Assembly: GCF_026151205.1 (NCBI RefSeq)
Contig: NC_087077.1
Span: 5,542,483-5,606,482, forward strand
DNA: 64,000 nt
Reading direction: 5' to 3'
Source: Bolinopsis microptera
Lineage: Eukaryota > Ctenophora > Tentaculata > Lobata > Bolinopsidae
The notes beneath the pieces are model-generated. The model was not told the DNA's origin. It ran no database searches and worked only from the letters and a program-made list of their open reading frames with translations. Below, piece by piece: positions 33,786 to 44,599 of the stretch (position 1 is its first letter; the number at the start of each line of letters is the position of its first letter). Position numbers and translations under genes: made by a program.

Positions 33786-34131
33786 CACAGTAACACATCG
33801 CGCTACAACATAATTTGTTCGTTGTTTGTATTATTTAGATTTCAAGGATTGTTTTTGACGGATGTTTCTCGTTTAAATTTCTTAAAAGTAGCGCGCGTCG
33901 CTTTCTTTTCAAAATTTTATTACAGCCGTTGGTGCACGTTGTAGGCCCGCCGCGCACGAGTGTGCGGCTGTTTCTGGGTTTGCTGCTTTCGCCCCGGTAC
34001 TTTAGCGGTGATAAGAAAATGAGGGCCACGTCGTGATACAAATAGCACGCGCTGGGTTAGTCTAGTAACAACGGACAAAAACCTGAAATCTTTTAGTCCC
34101 AAAATTCATTGTAGCGCGATGCGTTACTGTG
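33786..34131. mobile_element. MITE with 23-bp inverted repeats
   Basis: Left end CACAGTAACACATCGCGCTA and right end its complement with one mismatch, over 23 bp. The interior is non-coding. GC-rich GCGCTGCGC/GCCGCGCC blocks border it. The target duplication is not clear, so the superfamily is unassigned. Confidence 0.6.
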
Positions 34132-34920
34132 CTGCGCTGCGCACTCAATGAGGCTTCTAGGTCGGCGAGAAGCGCTACTGTGCCGCGCCGAGCTGAGATG
34201 AATTGACATCGTCAATTAACTTACCTGGGGACCTCAGGCTATCATGTTCATAAACATATAGAATAGAGATTACTAATCTCAGATTAGGCGGAATGACAGG
34301 CTGAGCGCGGCCCAGTTTTAATACTTTCAAGAGTTTTAATACTTTCAACACTACTATATAACAAATAATTTGAGGATGTCCAATATGTCCATGGCTTGCT
34401 AAAGTCAACTGCATCGGGGGTACTATGATGGTCCAGGGGGTGCTGAAACAGAAGACTGGCACTCTTAACCTATTAAGAAGTTAAGTAGTTGTAGTGAATA
34501 ATGTTTCTGTTTGGCAATGTATAACTCCATTCACACCACAATCCACAATTGGACAATTGGACAACCCTGATTAATGTGTAGATAGTGTTGAAAGAATTTT
34601 AAACTTTTAACTTGAACATCACTTCTGATAACTTTTGGGGCTGTGCTCCAAGAACAGGCTGACATATTATGTGGCCTATGGATTATATATGTAATGTATT
34701 CTGATTCAATGATAGGGCTTGCCAGTCCAACCACCTCATATTTTTCATACTCACTCACTCTCTTGTCCCATGTGTCGTAGTCCGTCAGTCTGTTCAATTT
34801 TTCAATCTTTTGAATCATTTTGACTAATCCCGTTTACACTTTCATTGTTGTAAACTGGATTTTTTCTTCCAATACAGAACATTCGAAACTGCTATCTGCT
34901 CTTCTTTCTTTTCAGGGAGT
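34132..34920. other. Flank and 5' region of the AlkB-type LINE
   Basis: The 5' end of the LINE is not delimited. A minus-strand frame of 95 codons at 34531-34818 has protein-like codon use but no recognised family. A pyrimidine-rich TTCTTTCTTTTCAG just before 34917 looks like a splice acceptor and may mark the 5' UTR of the element. Confidence 0.35.
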
Positions 34921-36945
34921 GTGCTGGTTGGACGTGAAGGTGCCCCCTGGTCTGTCTGGTACCCTCAACGCTTCTACGCCATGATTGATACATCCAACGA
35001 CACTCACCCAGAAAAGTGTGAGAGTCCACAACCTGTTCCGGACCAGACTACACCCGCTACGGTTCTGGACCAGACTACACCCACTATAAATATCATTGCC
35101 GATATTGATGTTCAAGTACTGAACGACGTCGACAAAATACTTCATGAATCAGAGGAAAATAAAAACTGTAGCAGCCTTATTAGTTTCTTCTCAAATGGGT
35201 CTGCCCCCTTCGACAACTTTTTGTTAACTCATTCGCAGAGCCTGCGCTCAGAGATAGATATCATCAAGCTTAACATTTCTAACCTTTTGAAAGTTGAAGT
35301 GAACAACTTTGGAATCATAACGCCATCTATGGTGAAGGGTTGTTCCTCTCTTAATAAAATCACCCTGGCAGAGGGTCTCCTATCCTTGCTTGGCCTTGCT
35401 GAAAGTGTTTGTGCTGTTGTTAGTGGCAAGAAATGTGACCACGACGTTAAGTCCCCGTCATACTTGTCAGCTCCCTCCAGCATTCCAATGGGTCATACTA
35501 TCTCTGACGGAAGCTCTATACACAAGTCTTTAGAAGCCATCCAAATATCCATCAAAAGCTTGAAAGACAACGATAGCCATCTTAGGACTCTTGACTCCAT
35601 CAACTCCAAGCTTGCTGAACTTAAACTTGATATTAACTGTTTCAAAAACAGTAGGTCTTCCAACGTGTCCACTCCTGACCTGGCCTTACCTCCTTTTATC
35701 ATAGGGTCACCAGCAGCCTGCGAATCAGACCATGAACAACTCCTACTGGATGCACAGAAGCCATCAAGTGCAGACGAACCTAAGTCCAAGCACATTATGT
35801 CTTATGTACCAGAATTCATTGATACCACCTTGAACTCTGGGCTCTTAGATTTCCTTGATCAACAGAAAGATGCTTTTGACTGTAACTCAGAAAATGGGCA
35901 TGGAGTTATAAGCTTTGGAGAACCATATGATTACCCTGGGGCAAAAGCTGCTAAGCCCAAATCAGAAGACCTCCCCGATGTTCTTGTTGAACTTGCCTCA
36001 AGAATAAAGAAGCATTGCCCTGGTACAGTTATTAATCAATGCTTGATCAACCGGTACAATGATGAGAGCAGCTTTCTCCCCAAACACTCGGACAACGAGA
36101 ACTCGCTTGTGCATGACAGTTCGATTTTCACAGTATCCTTAGGAAGCCAGTGCTCGGTTAAGTTCTCAATGAAAGGCTCAACAAATGGGGAAGTCATTGA
36201 GACGATAGAGGGACGCAGTCTTTATATCATGAGCAAGCAGTCCCAGTTCCTCTGGGACCACAGAATAGATAAGAGCACTGAGAAGAGGGACATAAGATTC
36301 AGTATAACGTTCCGTTATGTTAGCAACAGCACCAATGCAACATTGATTATTGGTGACTCAAACACCCGGTTCCTCAGGTTTGGTGCAGGGAAAGGGACAT
36401 TTGGTCACAAACTGCCTGGAAAAAGAGTTGAATGTTTCACAATAGATCAGTTAGACCCTGCTATTTGTGTAGGATACAAGAACGTTGTAGTACACTGTGG
36501 TGTAAATAATATTAAAAGGGGAGGGGGTGATGTTAAACATTGGGCTAATGAGCTGACGAAGAAGCTCAAGAATATTTGTGATTTGTGTCCATATTCTAAA
36601 GTTATAGTCTCACCCATCCTACCAACTAGGTCCTCCTGGCTGAATGACAGAGCCATGGAATTTAATAGTTTATTATTTGGTTACTGTAATACTAACACTA
36701 GGATAGGAACTTTAGATTTTGATAGTTTTGTCGATGAAGAGGGTCTACTGAACAAGCAGTTCTGTAGATACAAGAAGCCGGATGACCCAATCCACCTTGG
36801 ATCAAACGGTATCTTTAAACTCTCCCCCGGGGCAATTGCCCATAAGATCCTAGGTAGCCCAGTTGATGGGAGGTTGTTCAGTGCTGTTGCCAAGGCCCAA
36901 AATAGATTTTCCCCACGTCCCCGTAGATCTGTACTTCAGTCATGA
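34921..36945 (+). CDS. LINE ORF1 with AlkB-like dioxygenase and SGNH esterase domains
   Basis: 674-residue frame (674 from 34921; Met at 34981 is an alternative start). Residues 1-320 are polar with coiled-coil-like stretches. An AlkB-type 2-oxoglutarate/iron(II) oxygenase follows at about 325-468. It has an H389-S-D391 pair, a distal H447 and the RDIRFSITFR arginines that bind 2-oxoglutarate, so all metal ligands are present. An SGNH/GDSL hydrolase lies at about 474-650, with GDS (S480), the glycine and asparagine blocks (HCGVNN at 525-530) and D622-x-x-H625. SGNH esterase domains are known in ORF1 of CR1-type LINEs. AlkB repairs or demethylates alkylated nucleic acids; a role in protecting or modifying the retrotransposon RNA is inference. 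The stop overlaps the ORF2 start as ATGA (36942-36945), suggesting coupled reinitiation. Confidence 0.8.
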   Translation: MLVGREGAPWSVWYPQRFYAMIDTSNDTHPEKCESPQPVPDQTTPATVLDQTTPTINIIADIDVQVLNDVDKILHESEENKNCSSLISFFSNGSAPFDNFLLTHSQSLRSEIDIIKLNISNLLKVEVNNFGIITPSMVKGCSSLNKITLAEGLLSLLGLAESVCAVVSGKKCDHDVKSPSYLSAPSSIPMGHTISDGSSIHKSLEAIQISIKSLKDNDSHLRTLDSINSKLAELKLDINCFKNSRSSNVSTPDLALPPFIIGSPAACESDHEQLLLDAQKPSSADEPKSKHIMSYVPEFIDTTLNSGLLDFLDQQKDAFDCNSENGHGVISFGEPYDYPGAKAAKPKSEDLPDVLVELASRIKKHCPGTVINQCLINRYNDESSFLPKHSDNENSLVHDSSIFTVSLGSQCSVKFSMKGSTNGEVIETIEGRSLYIMSKQSQFLWDHRIDKSTEKRDIRFSITFRYVSNSTNATLIIGDSNTRFLRFGAGKGTFGHKLPGKRVECFTIDQLDPAICVGYKNVVVHCGVNNIKRGGGDVKHWANELTKKLKNICDLCPYSKVIVSPILPTRSSWLNDRAMEFNSLLFGYCNTNTRIGTLDFDSFVDEEGLLNKQFCRYKKPDDPIHLGSNGIFKLSPGAIAHKILGSPVDGRLFSAVAKAQNRFSPRPRRSVLQS

Positions 36946-37935
36946 TAGTCAAATTAATATGCGAAATTTGCTGCTGCTGCAATAGACGTGTGCGTGCTGG
37001 ACATCCATTCATAATTTGTCAGATGTGTGACAAAATAATGCACAAAAAATGCAAAACTGATGATAACATAGTCAAATTTCGAGATGGAACATACTGCAAA
37101 ATATGCACTGATGCCAATGATATTGTTCGGTACAACCCTTTCTACCAAGCTCCCCACTTTGCAAACAATGGCCTCATTGATGATGAGCCAGTCAATTATA
37201 TAGAATCTATCTACAATAGCTCAAAGGTTCTTGAAAATTGCAAAATATTCTCCATAAAAGAGTTGAATGCCACCATCCTACCTAAAAATTCAGTTAAATA
37301 TTTGTCCAAATTATTTCTTAACATTGATGGAAATGCATCCAACTTTGACAACTTTGCAGTTGAGCTGTCTTGTATCGACCACAAATTCTCTGTTATCGGC
37401 CTTGCAGAAACAAACACCAATCCCGAAAATGGAGCCCTGTATCAGCTTAACGGATACTCCTCCTGTTACCAATCACGTTACTTTTGTCAAAAGAAAAACC
37501 AGTTCAAGAGTAAAGGGTCAGGAGTGTGTCTTTACCTGCACGATTCCCTTAACTTTAACAAGATTACTGGCTTATCTCTCTGTAATGAACACATAGAATC
37601 ACTATTTGTATCTATCACTAGCTTGCAAGACCCAACTGTTGTAGGGGTTATCTACCGTCCCCCAAACGCATCACTTGAACTGTTCAACGAAGCATATGTT
37701 CGTATTCTCTCAAAATTGAATGGCAAAAAAGTATACATTCTTGGTGATTTCAATGTCAACATTTTGAAAGACCCATCTCCATCAGAGGACAAATTCCAAG
37801 AAATAATATTCAACAACGGCTTCACACCAACCATATCAGTACCAACACACCAAATGCCTGGCTGTTCCAGGACTTGTATTGACAATATCCACACCAATGT
37901 AGTAGACCAATCCCTTATTTCTGGTGTGATATCTG
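36942..37935 (+). pseudogene. LINE ORF2, zinc finger and first part of endonuclease
   Basis: ORF2 of the same LINE. Residues 1-56 are a cysteine-rich PHD/RING-like finger (CEIC...C..CC, H, C..C ending YCKIC). An apurinic-type endonuclease (EEP fold) follows from about residue 120, with IGLAETN, a GVIYRPP strand, ILGDFN and CIDNI motifs. The last motif, a histidine-rich SxHHP segment, is separated from this part by the 391-bp satellite that starts at 37936. The open frame runs only a few codons into the repeat, so the protein is broken. Confidence 0.8.
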
Positions 37936-40735
37936 GTTGTGGAACACAACAAGAAAATTGAGAATAATCTTGTGCGAGGGTAGGGACCCAGATGTCGTTT
38001 CTAACCCAAATAAACTTTAAGGAGGCTTCTCATCAGTAGCCGCACCTCCTTACTCGGTTTCTGAACTGGAATTCTATGGGCTTCCAGACGGCCAGACCGA
38101 GTATTACCACCCCATCCTTCTAGAGTTCATCACAAGTAGCACCCACCTTGAAGATCTTTGACACCCAGACACACCCCATTGGCGAACAAACTTTGGATAT
38201 AATCTTACATGCTCCCGAAGGAATCCCTGGTTTATGGTCTTTCTCATCGTCACTAGCACTTTCACTAGAGTCACCAGCCCTTTCACTGGAGTCATCAGCC
38301 CAATCACTGAAGTATACAGAAGTATAGTTGTGGAACACAACAAGAAAATTGAGAATAATCTTGTGCGAGGGTAGGGACCCAGATGTCGTTTCTAACCCAA
38401 ATAAACTTTAAGGAGGCTTCTCATCAGTAGCCGCACCTCCTTACTCGGTTTCTGAACTGGAATTCTATGGGCTTCCAGACGGCCAGACCGAGTATTACCA
38501 CCCCATCCTTCTAGAGTTCATCACAAGTAGCACCCACCTTGAAGATCTTTGACACCCAGACACACCCCATTGGCGAACAAACTTTGGATATAATCTTACA
38601 TGCTCCCGAAGGAATCCCTGGTTTATGGTCTTTCTCATCGTCACTAGCACTTTCACTAGAGTCACCAGCCCTTTCACTGGAGTCATCAGCCCAATCACTG
38701 AAGTATACAGAAGTATAGTTGTGGAACACAACAAGAAAATTGAGAATAATCTTGTGCGAGGGTAGGGACCCAGATGTCGTTTCTAACCCAAATAAACTTT
38801 AAGGAGGCTTCTCATCAGTAGCCGCACCTCCTTACTCGGTTTCTGAACTGGAATTCTATGGGCTTCCAGACGGCCAGACCGAGTATTACCACCCCATCCT
38901 TCTAGAGTTCATCACAAGTAGCACCCACCTTGAAGATCTTTGACACCCAGACACACCCCATTGGCGAACAAACTTTGGATATAATCTTACATGCTCCCGA
39001 AGGAATCCCTGGTTTATGGTCTTTCTCATCGTCACTAGCACTTTCACTAGAGTCACCAGCCCTTTCACTGGAGTCATCAGCCCAATCACTGAAGTATACA
39101 GAAGTATAGTTGTGGAACACAACAAGAAAATTGAGAATAATCTTGTGCGAGGGTAGGGACCCAGATGTCGTTTCTAACCCAAATAAACTTTAAGGAGGCT
39201 TCTCATCAGTAGCCGCACCTCCTTACTCGGTTTCTGAACTGGAATTCTATGGGCTTCCAGACGGCCAGACCGAGTATTACCACCCCATCCTTCTAGAGTT
39301 CATCACAAGTAGCACCCACCTTGAAGATCTTTGACACCCAGACACACCCCATTGGCGAACAAACTTTGGATATAATCTTACATGCTCCCGAAGGAATCCC
39401 TGGTTTATGGTCTTTCTCATCGTCACTAGCACTTTCACTAGAGTCACCAGCCCTTTCACTGGAGTCATCAGCCCAATCACTGAAGTATACAGAAGTATAG
39501 TTGTGGAACACAACAAGAAAATTGAGAATAATCTTGTGCGAGGGTAGGGACCCAGATGTCGTTTCTAACCCAAATAAACTTTAAGGAGGCTTCTCATCAG
39601 TAGCCGCACCTCCTTACTCGGTTTCTGAACTGGAATTCTATGGGCTTCCAGACGGCCAGACCGAGTATTACCACCCCATCCTTCTAGAGTTCATCACAAG
39701 TAGCACCCACCTTGAAGATCTTTGACACCCAGACACACCCCATTGGCGAACAAACTTTGGATATAATCTTACATGCTCCCGAAGGAATCCCTGGTTTATG
39801 GTCTTTCTCATCGTCACTAGCACTTTCACTAGAGTCACCAGCCCTTTCACTGGAGTCATCAGCCCAATCACTGAAGTATACAGAAGTATAGTTGTGGAAC
39901 ACAACAAGAAAATTGAGAATAATCTTGTGCGAGGGTAGGGACCCAGATGTCGTTTCTAACCCAAATAAACTTTAAGGAGGCTTCTCATCAGTAGCCGCAC
40001 CTCCTTACTCGGTTTCTGAACTGGAATTCTATGGGCTTCCAGACGGCCAGACCGAGTATTACCACCCCATCCTTCTAGAGTTCATCACAAGTAGCACCCA
40101 CCTTGAAGATCTTTGACACCCAGACACACCCCATTGGCGAACAAACTTTGGATATAATCTTACATGCTCCCGAAGGAATCCCTGGTTTATGGTCTTTCTC
40201 ATCGTCACTAGCACTTTCACTAGAGTCACCAGCCCTTTCACTGGAGTCATCAGCCCAATCACTGAAGTATACAGAAGTATAGTTGTGGAACACAACAAGA
40301 AAATTGAGAATAATCTTGTGCGAGGGTAGGGACCCAGATGTCGTTTCTAACCCAAATAAACTTTAAGGAGGCTTCTCATCAGTAGCCGCACCTCCTTACT
40401 CGGTTTCTGAACTGGAATTCTATGGGCTTCCAGACGGCCAGACCGAGTATTACCACCCCATCCTTCTAGAGTTCATCACAAGTAGCACCCACCTTGAAGA
40501 TCTTTGACACCCAGACACACCCCATTGGCGAACAAACTTTGGATATAATCTTACATGCTCCCGAAGGAATCCCTGGTTTATGGTCTTTCTCATCGTCACT
40601 AGCACTTTCACTAGAGTCACCAGCCCTTTCACTGGAGTCATCAGCCCAATCACTGAAGTATACAGAAGTATAGTTGTGGAACACAACAAGAAAATTGAGA
40701 ATAATCTTGTGCGAGGGTAGGGACCCAGATGTCGT
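37936..40735. repeat. 391-bp satellite, 7.2 tandem copies
   Basis: Units start GTTGTGGAACACAACAAG at 37936, 38327, 38718, 39109, 39500, 39891 and 40282, with a partial eighth from 40673 to 40735. Spacing is exactly 391 bp. The copies look identical wherever compared, including the two overlapping minus-strand frames (79 and 72 codons) in every unit. The period is not a multiple of three, so the array cannot be one continuous coding repeat. It sits inside the endonuclease coding region of a LINE. The ORFs probably reflect the origin of the unit from a coding sequence rather than present function. Confidence 0.95.
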
Positions 40736-41365
40736 CTCCCACCATCACCCTGTATTCACTCTTGTTGAGCTTCCCCCTAACTCTGTGCCTAAACCTGATT
40801 CACCAGACAAAATTACCATACACTACGACTATTGTAATGCTAACCTAGAGAAGCTCTGTCTTGAAATAGAAAACGATATAGATAGGTTCCAGCACAGCTG
40901 TGACACATTTGACTCTTTCATGCAGTTATTTCAAGAAAAGATAGATTTGTCTTGCAAACTTCTCACTCCTAGAACCACTAAACGCAACAGCATAACTAAC
41001 CCTTGGATTACCCAGGGGCTAATTAATTCCATAGACAAGAAAGCCAGGTTGTATTTCGAATGAAAGAAGACTTGTACATAAAAACTACCTGACGGGGATC
41101 AAAACAAGCACATCTGCTACAAGGAATTCGACAAGTTTCTCAAAAACTCAATAAATATGGCAAAAGCTATGTGCTATACTAGAAAATTCGAGAAGTACAG
41201 CATGAACTCAAAAAAGACCTGGGAAGTTATCAATGAACTCCGTGGTAAGAATATGTCTAGACGTAAGGACGATTTTGTCATAGATGGCCAGAGAATTACT
41301 TGCAGACGAATAATTGCTAACAAATTTTGTGAATACTTTACATCTCTTGCAAGCAATCTCAATAG
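40736..41365 (+). pseudogene. LINE ORF2 continuation (endonuclease end to pre-RT)
   Basis: Resumes right after the satellite with the HHHPVF motif that closes the EEP endonuclease, then a linker. It breaks at a stop at 41061-41063, and continues in another frame through KTWEVINELRGKN, VIDGQRI and FCEYFTSLASN, the segment that normally precedes LINE reverse transcriptase. The RT core is missing after about 41365, where AT-rich sequence begins. Confidence 0.75.
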
Positions 41366-41565
41366 AAATTTGTATTGTCGAACAATAGTATTAATAAAAC
41401 AAAAGTTAATAAAACAAAAGTTAAATTTATTACCAATTATTCAATCAATACATATCATAAATTCTAATATTGGAAACACAATGCAGAATGGATGTCTTAA
41501 ACTATAATTTTGTTGTCACTAATAATCTATTTACTTTCAAAGTTGAAATTTAGTTAAGTATGAAA

Positions 41566-42307
41566 TGTTATAATATATGAGTTCTAAGATTATTCTTTGT
41601 ATTATAAATATATATTATAGCTAATGTGAGAAGGTGTCACGGTGAAGAAGAGGTAAAGAAGAGATCCAACGAGGAAGGAGTAACAGAAGGTGTGTTAGAG
41701 TAACAGTGCTGTGTAGAGGTGTACCAGCCTGCGAAGTCCTTCGTGGATAGTGTAGTAGAACACCGGTAGGTTCTAGTGTAGGTTATAGTTTAGGTTTATT
41801 CTTTTATATTGATTGATGATAGTTGTAGGTTTATATATTTCTTATGTTGTAAATGATTCATATTTATTGTATTACTTATGAATCATATTTCAGGTGTTTT
41901 TAGTGTGTGTGTAGTATTGTAGTGGAGTGTGGAACGAAGATAAGAAGATATAGTAAACAGTAGCTAGGAGTGTAAGTAGTAGTCAACTAGAAGAAAGAAG
42001 ATAGTAACGAAGAAGTGTATTTTGTATAAACATAGTTTTAGTAGTATATTTTAGTAGGAAGTAAAGACTTTTAGTTCGGATATTATTTGGTGATATTTTA
42101 GTGTAGTAGTTTTAGTAAGTAGTTAGTTAGTAGTTAGTTTATAGTGGGAATCGGGTACAGGTCTAGGGAGGTTAGTGAGTAAGTGAATTATTATAATATC
42201 TAGTGTTAATTTATTAACACCTTCTATTTCAGTTTATTTATTATAATTCCGAGTTTTATTTTGTATTAACATTCCATTTAATTGTGTATCAGGAATAGGT
42301 TGTAACA
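41566..42307 (+). repeat. Left LTR
   Basis: 742-bp long terminal repeat with TG...CA ends. AATAAA-like and TATATAT sequences occur in the first 60 bp. Confidence 0.9.
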
Positions 42308-42406
42308 GTGGTAGCAGGAAGAAAACCATCAGGAGTCAAAGAAAAGTAAAGTGTTAAAAGTAAAGTAAAGTGTAAAAGAAAAGTAAAGATTTAAAGTAAA
42401 GTAAAG

Positions 42407-44599
42407 ATGGGTAGTGAAAGAATACCAGTATTGAATGATGCGACAGATTATGGTCTATGGAAGAAAGAAGTCAATATATGGGTACTTGGAACTCAAGCTA
42501 AAGAAGCACAACAGGCGGCCAGATTGATTGGATTTATGTCTGGAAAAGCTCACGAAGCAGCAATACAGATTCCTCCTGAAGAACTCGGAACTGTAGCGAA
42601 GCTGACAACTGAGTTGGACAAACTCTTCTTGAAAGATGACACGCAAAATTTGTTTCAAGCCATAGAAGACTTTGAGCAGTACAACCGCTCTAAAGAAACT
42701 AGTATTGACGAATACATCAGATCATTTGAACAGAAATACAAGCGCCTAAAGGCTCTTAGATCAGACAAAGAAGCTTATGAGGACGGGATTAAAGCATTCA
42801 AGTTACTTCACCAAGCAAGCCTAACATCAGAACAGAAAAGACTCATACGAGCAACTACAGAAACGCTTACGTATGATGGCATGGTAAAAGCTCTGAAACG
42901 TACTTTTGGAGATGGTTCTGGAATTATTAGCAGTACCAGCAATGATCAAGGAAAGAACGCAAATCCTTACTTCTCAGCAGCTAGTTCTAGTGGTATAAAA
43001 ATCAAAGAAGAACCAGTATTTTATACCAAAGATTCTTACCACAGCAGCAGCTCAGCTAGTGACAGAAGCGGATATTGTTCGTCTGGTAGTGACAAGAGAA
43101 ACCAGCATAGCAGTACTAGTGACGGAGAAAAAGACGATGAAGAGAATGTTCTGTATTTCCAAGGTGGAAAATACCGAAGACAAAGACCATCAGATCAATC
43201 CTACCAAAGACCTAACTCGTCAGAGCAACAGTTTCAAGGACAAAGACCTACAGGACAATCCTACCAAAGACAAAGTCCCAACTACTACCAACAACAACAT
43301 CTTATGAAAAAGGCAGAGAATTTCAAGAAAACAACTTGTCTAATATGTGACTCGCCTGAACATCGAGTAATCGGGTGTCCTTATAATAAGTTCACTCCAG
43401 AAAGAAAGAAAGAAGATGACAGTAAAAGATTGACGTTTTTAACCAAGGTAGTACAACTGGAATCAGCAATAGCCCATCCAGAAAGAGCTGAAAGATGCAC
43501 ATTTCTTCTCGAAGAAACAGTGAATAAAGCACTGTTGGACACAGGAGCAAGTTCTACTGTCTGTGGAAAGCAATGGTTAAAGATCTATAAAGAATCGTTA
43601 TCACCAGAAGAAGCTATAAAGATAAAGACTGAACATTGTGAAACAACGTTCCGCTTCGGAGACGGAAATAGGGTAACATCTACTCAACTGGTAACACTAC
43701 CAGTAAACATGTTTGGAAGAAACTTCACTCTGAAGACTTATGTAGTAAATAGTGAAATACCGTTGTTACTATCAAGACAAATGATGAATGACTTTCGTTT
43801 TGTTATCGACATGAGGCAGAAAAAAGTTTATGCAATGGGAGGAGAGGAACCCATTTTAGATACTACATCAGGGCATTTAGTGGTGTCAATAAACGGAAGA
43901 GCGTTTAACCGCGTTAACCCCTGCAGGATAGTACAAAATGAACAGAGCTCACAAACTGATGATGTACCAGAGAAAGAGCAAAGACCTCATCCAAAGGCAA
44001 AGACTCGTGATTCTCATGAGAGTGAGGGAGAGAAAAGAATCCCGACAAAGACAGCGACCTGGTTCTACGAGACTGTGTATTATTCAGACTCAGACTCAGA
44101 AGAAGATTCAACATCTACTTCAGCAATTAATGACGAAGTTGATACAGCAGTACGACAAGAGGAGACCACACCCTTACCACAAGAGGCTACCCCCTCAGTT
44201 GAAGTAGAGGAAATCACACCTATACCACAAGAGGTTACCCCTCCGGTTGAAATCAAAGAAGAAGAGACTCAACCGAAATGGACAAGTAAAGAACAACCTA
44301 AAGGAAAGAAAAACGCAGTCATACTGAAAAAGGGTGACACAATAAGATTCAGAGATGGAGACAATGAAGAATGGAAATGTGGGCTGATAGACAGTCGAGC
44401 AGGAAAGGCGACAGGTGCACAAAAGAACAGCTATAATGTGCACGTTGATGGTGAGGATGAGGCTCAAGTAATCGACCTAACTGATAAAAAGGTGGAAAGA
44501 TTGCTTTGTACAAAAGAAGACAAACTCACAGTCACGAAAGAAGTACCAAAACAGGTCCCAAAAAAGGTCCCAACGCAGAAGATCGTCAGAAAGAAATAG
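42407..44599 (+). CDS. Gag-protease polyprotein of LTR retrotransposon
   Basis: 730 residues. The N-terminal ~190 residues are a copia-type Gag (DYGLWKKEV near the start, then a helical capsid-like region with FEQYNRSKETSIDEYI). A Ser-rich linker and QSYQRP repeats follow. A CCHC zinc knuckle is at 311-324 (CLIC....H....C) and a retropepsin active site LLDTGAS around D378. The C-terminal part is acidic/Ser-rich. It ends in a segment (W..G.I.SRAGKATG near residue 660-680) resembling a domain normally found near integrase C-termini of related elements. That suggests an internal deletion has joined the protease to the end of pol, or that the element has always carried it. The frame is intact, consistent with a young non-autonomous element. 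Confidence 0.8.
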   Translation: MGSERIPVLNDATDYGLWKKEVNIWVLGTQAKEAQQAARLIGFMSGKAHEAAIQIPPEELGTVAKLTTELDKLFLKDDTQNLFQAIEDFEQYNRSKETSIDEYIRSFEQKYKRLKALRSDKEAYEDGIKAFKLLHQASLTSEQKRLIRATTETLTYDGMVKALKRTFGDGSGIISSTSNDQGKNANPYFSAASSSGIKIKEEPVFYTKDSYHSSSSASDRSGYCSSGSDKRNQHSSTSDGEKDDEENVLYFQGGKYRRQRPSDQSYQRPNSSEQQFQGQRPTGQSYQRQSPNYYQQQHLMKKAENFKKTTCLICDSPEHRVIGCPYNKFTPERKKEDDSKRLTFLTKVVQLESAIAHPERAERCTFLLEETVNKALLDTGASSTVCGKQWLKIYKESLSPEEAIKIKTEHCETTFRFGDGNRVTSTQLVTLPVNMFGRNFTLKTYVVNSEIPLLLSRQMMNDFRFVIDMRQKKVYAMGGEEPILDTTSGHLVVSINGRAFNRVNPCRIVQNEQSSQTDDVPEKEQRPHPKAKTRDSHESEGEKRIPTKTATWFYETVYYSDSDSEEDSTSTSAINDEVDTAVRQEETTPLPQEATPSVEVEEITPIPQEVTPPVEIKEEETQPKWTSKEQPKGKKNAVILKKGDTIRFRDGDNEEWKCGLIDSRAGKATGAQKNSYNVHVDGEDEAQVIDLTDKKVERLLCTKEDKLTVTKEVPKQVPKKVPTQKIVRKK

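Noticed and set aside
34531-34818. 95-codon minus-strand frame upstream of the AlkB LINE
   Set aside because: Codon use looks plausible, but no motif, splice context or partner exon supports a gene.
38104-40689. Fourteen minus-strand frames of 72 and 79 codons in the 391-bp array
   Set aside because: They are the same two frames repeated once per satellite unit; kept as a property of the repeat, not as genes.
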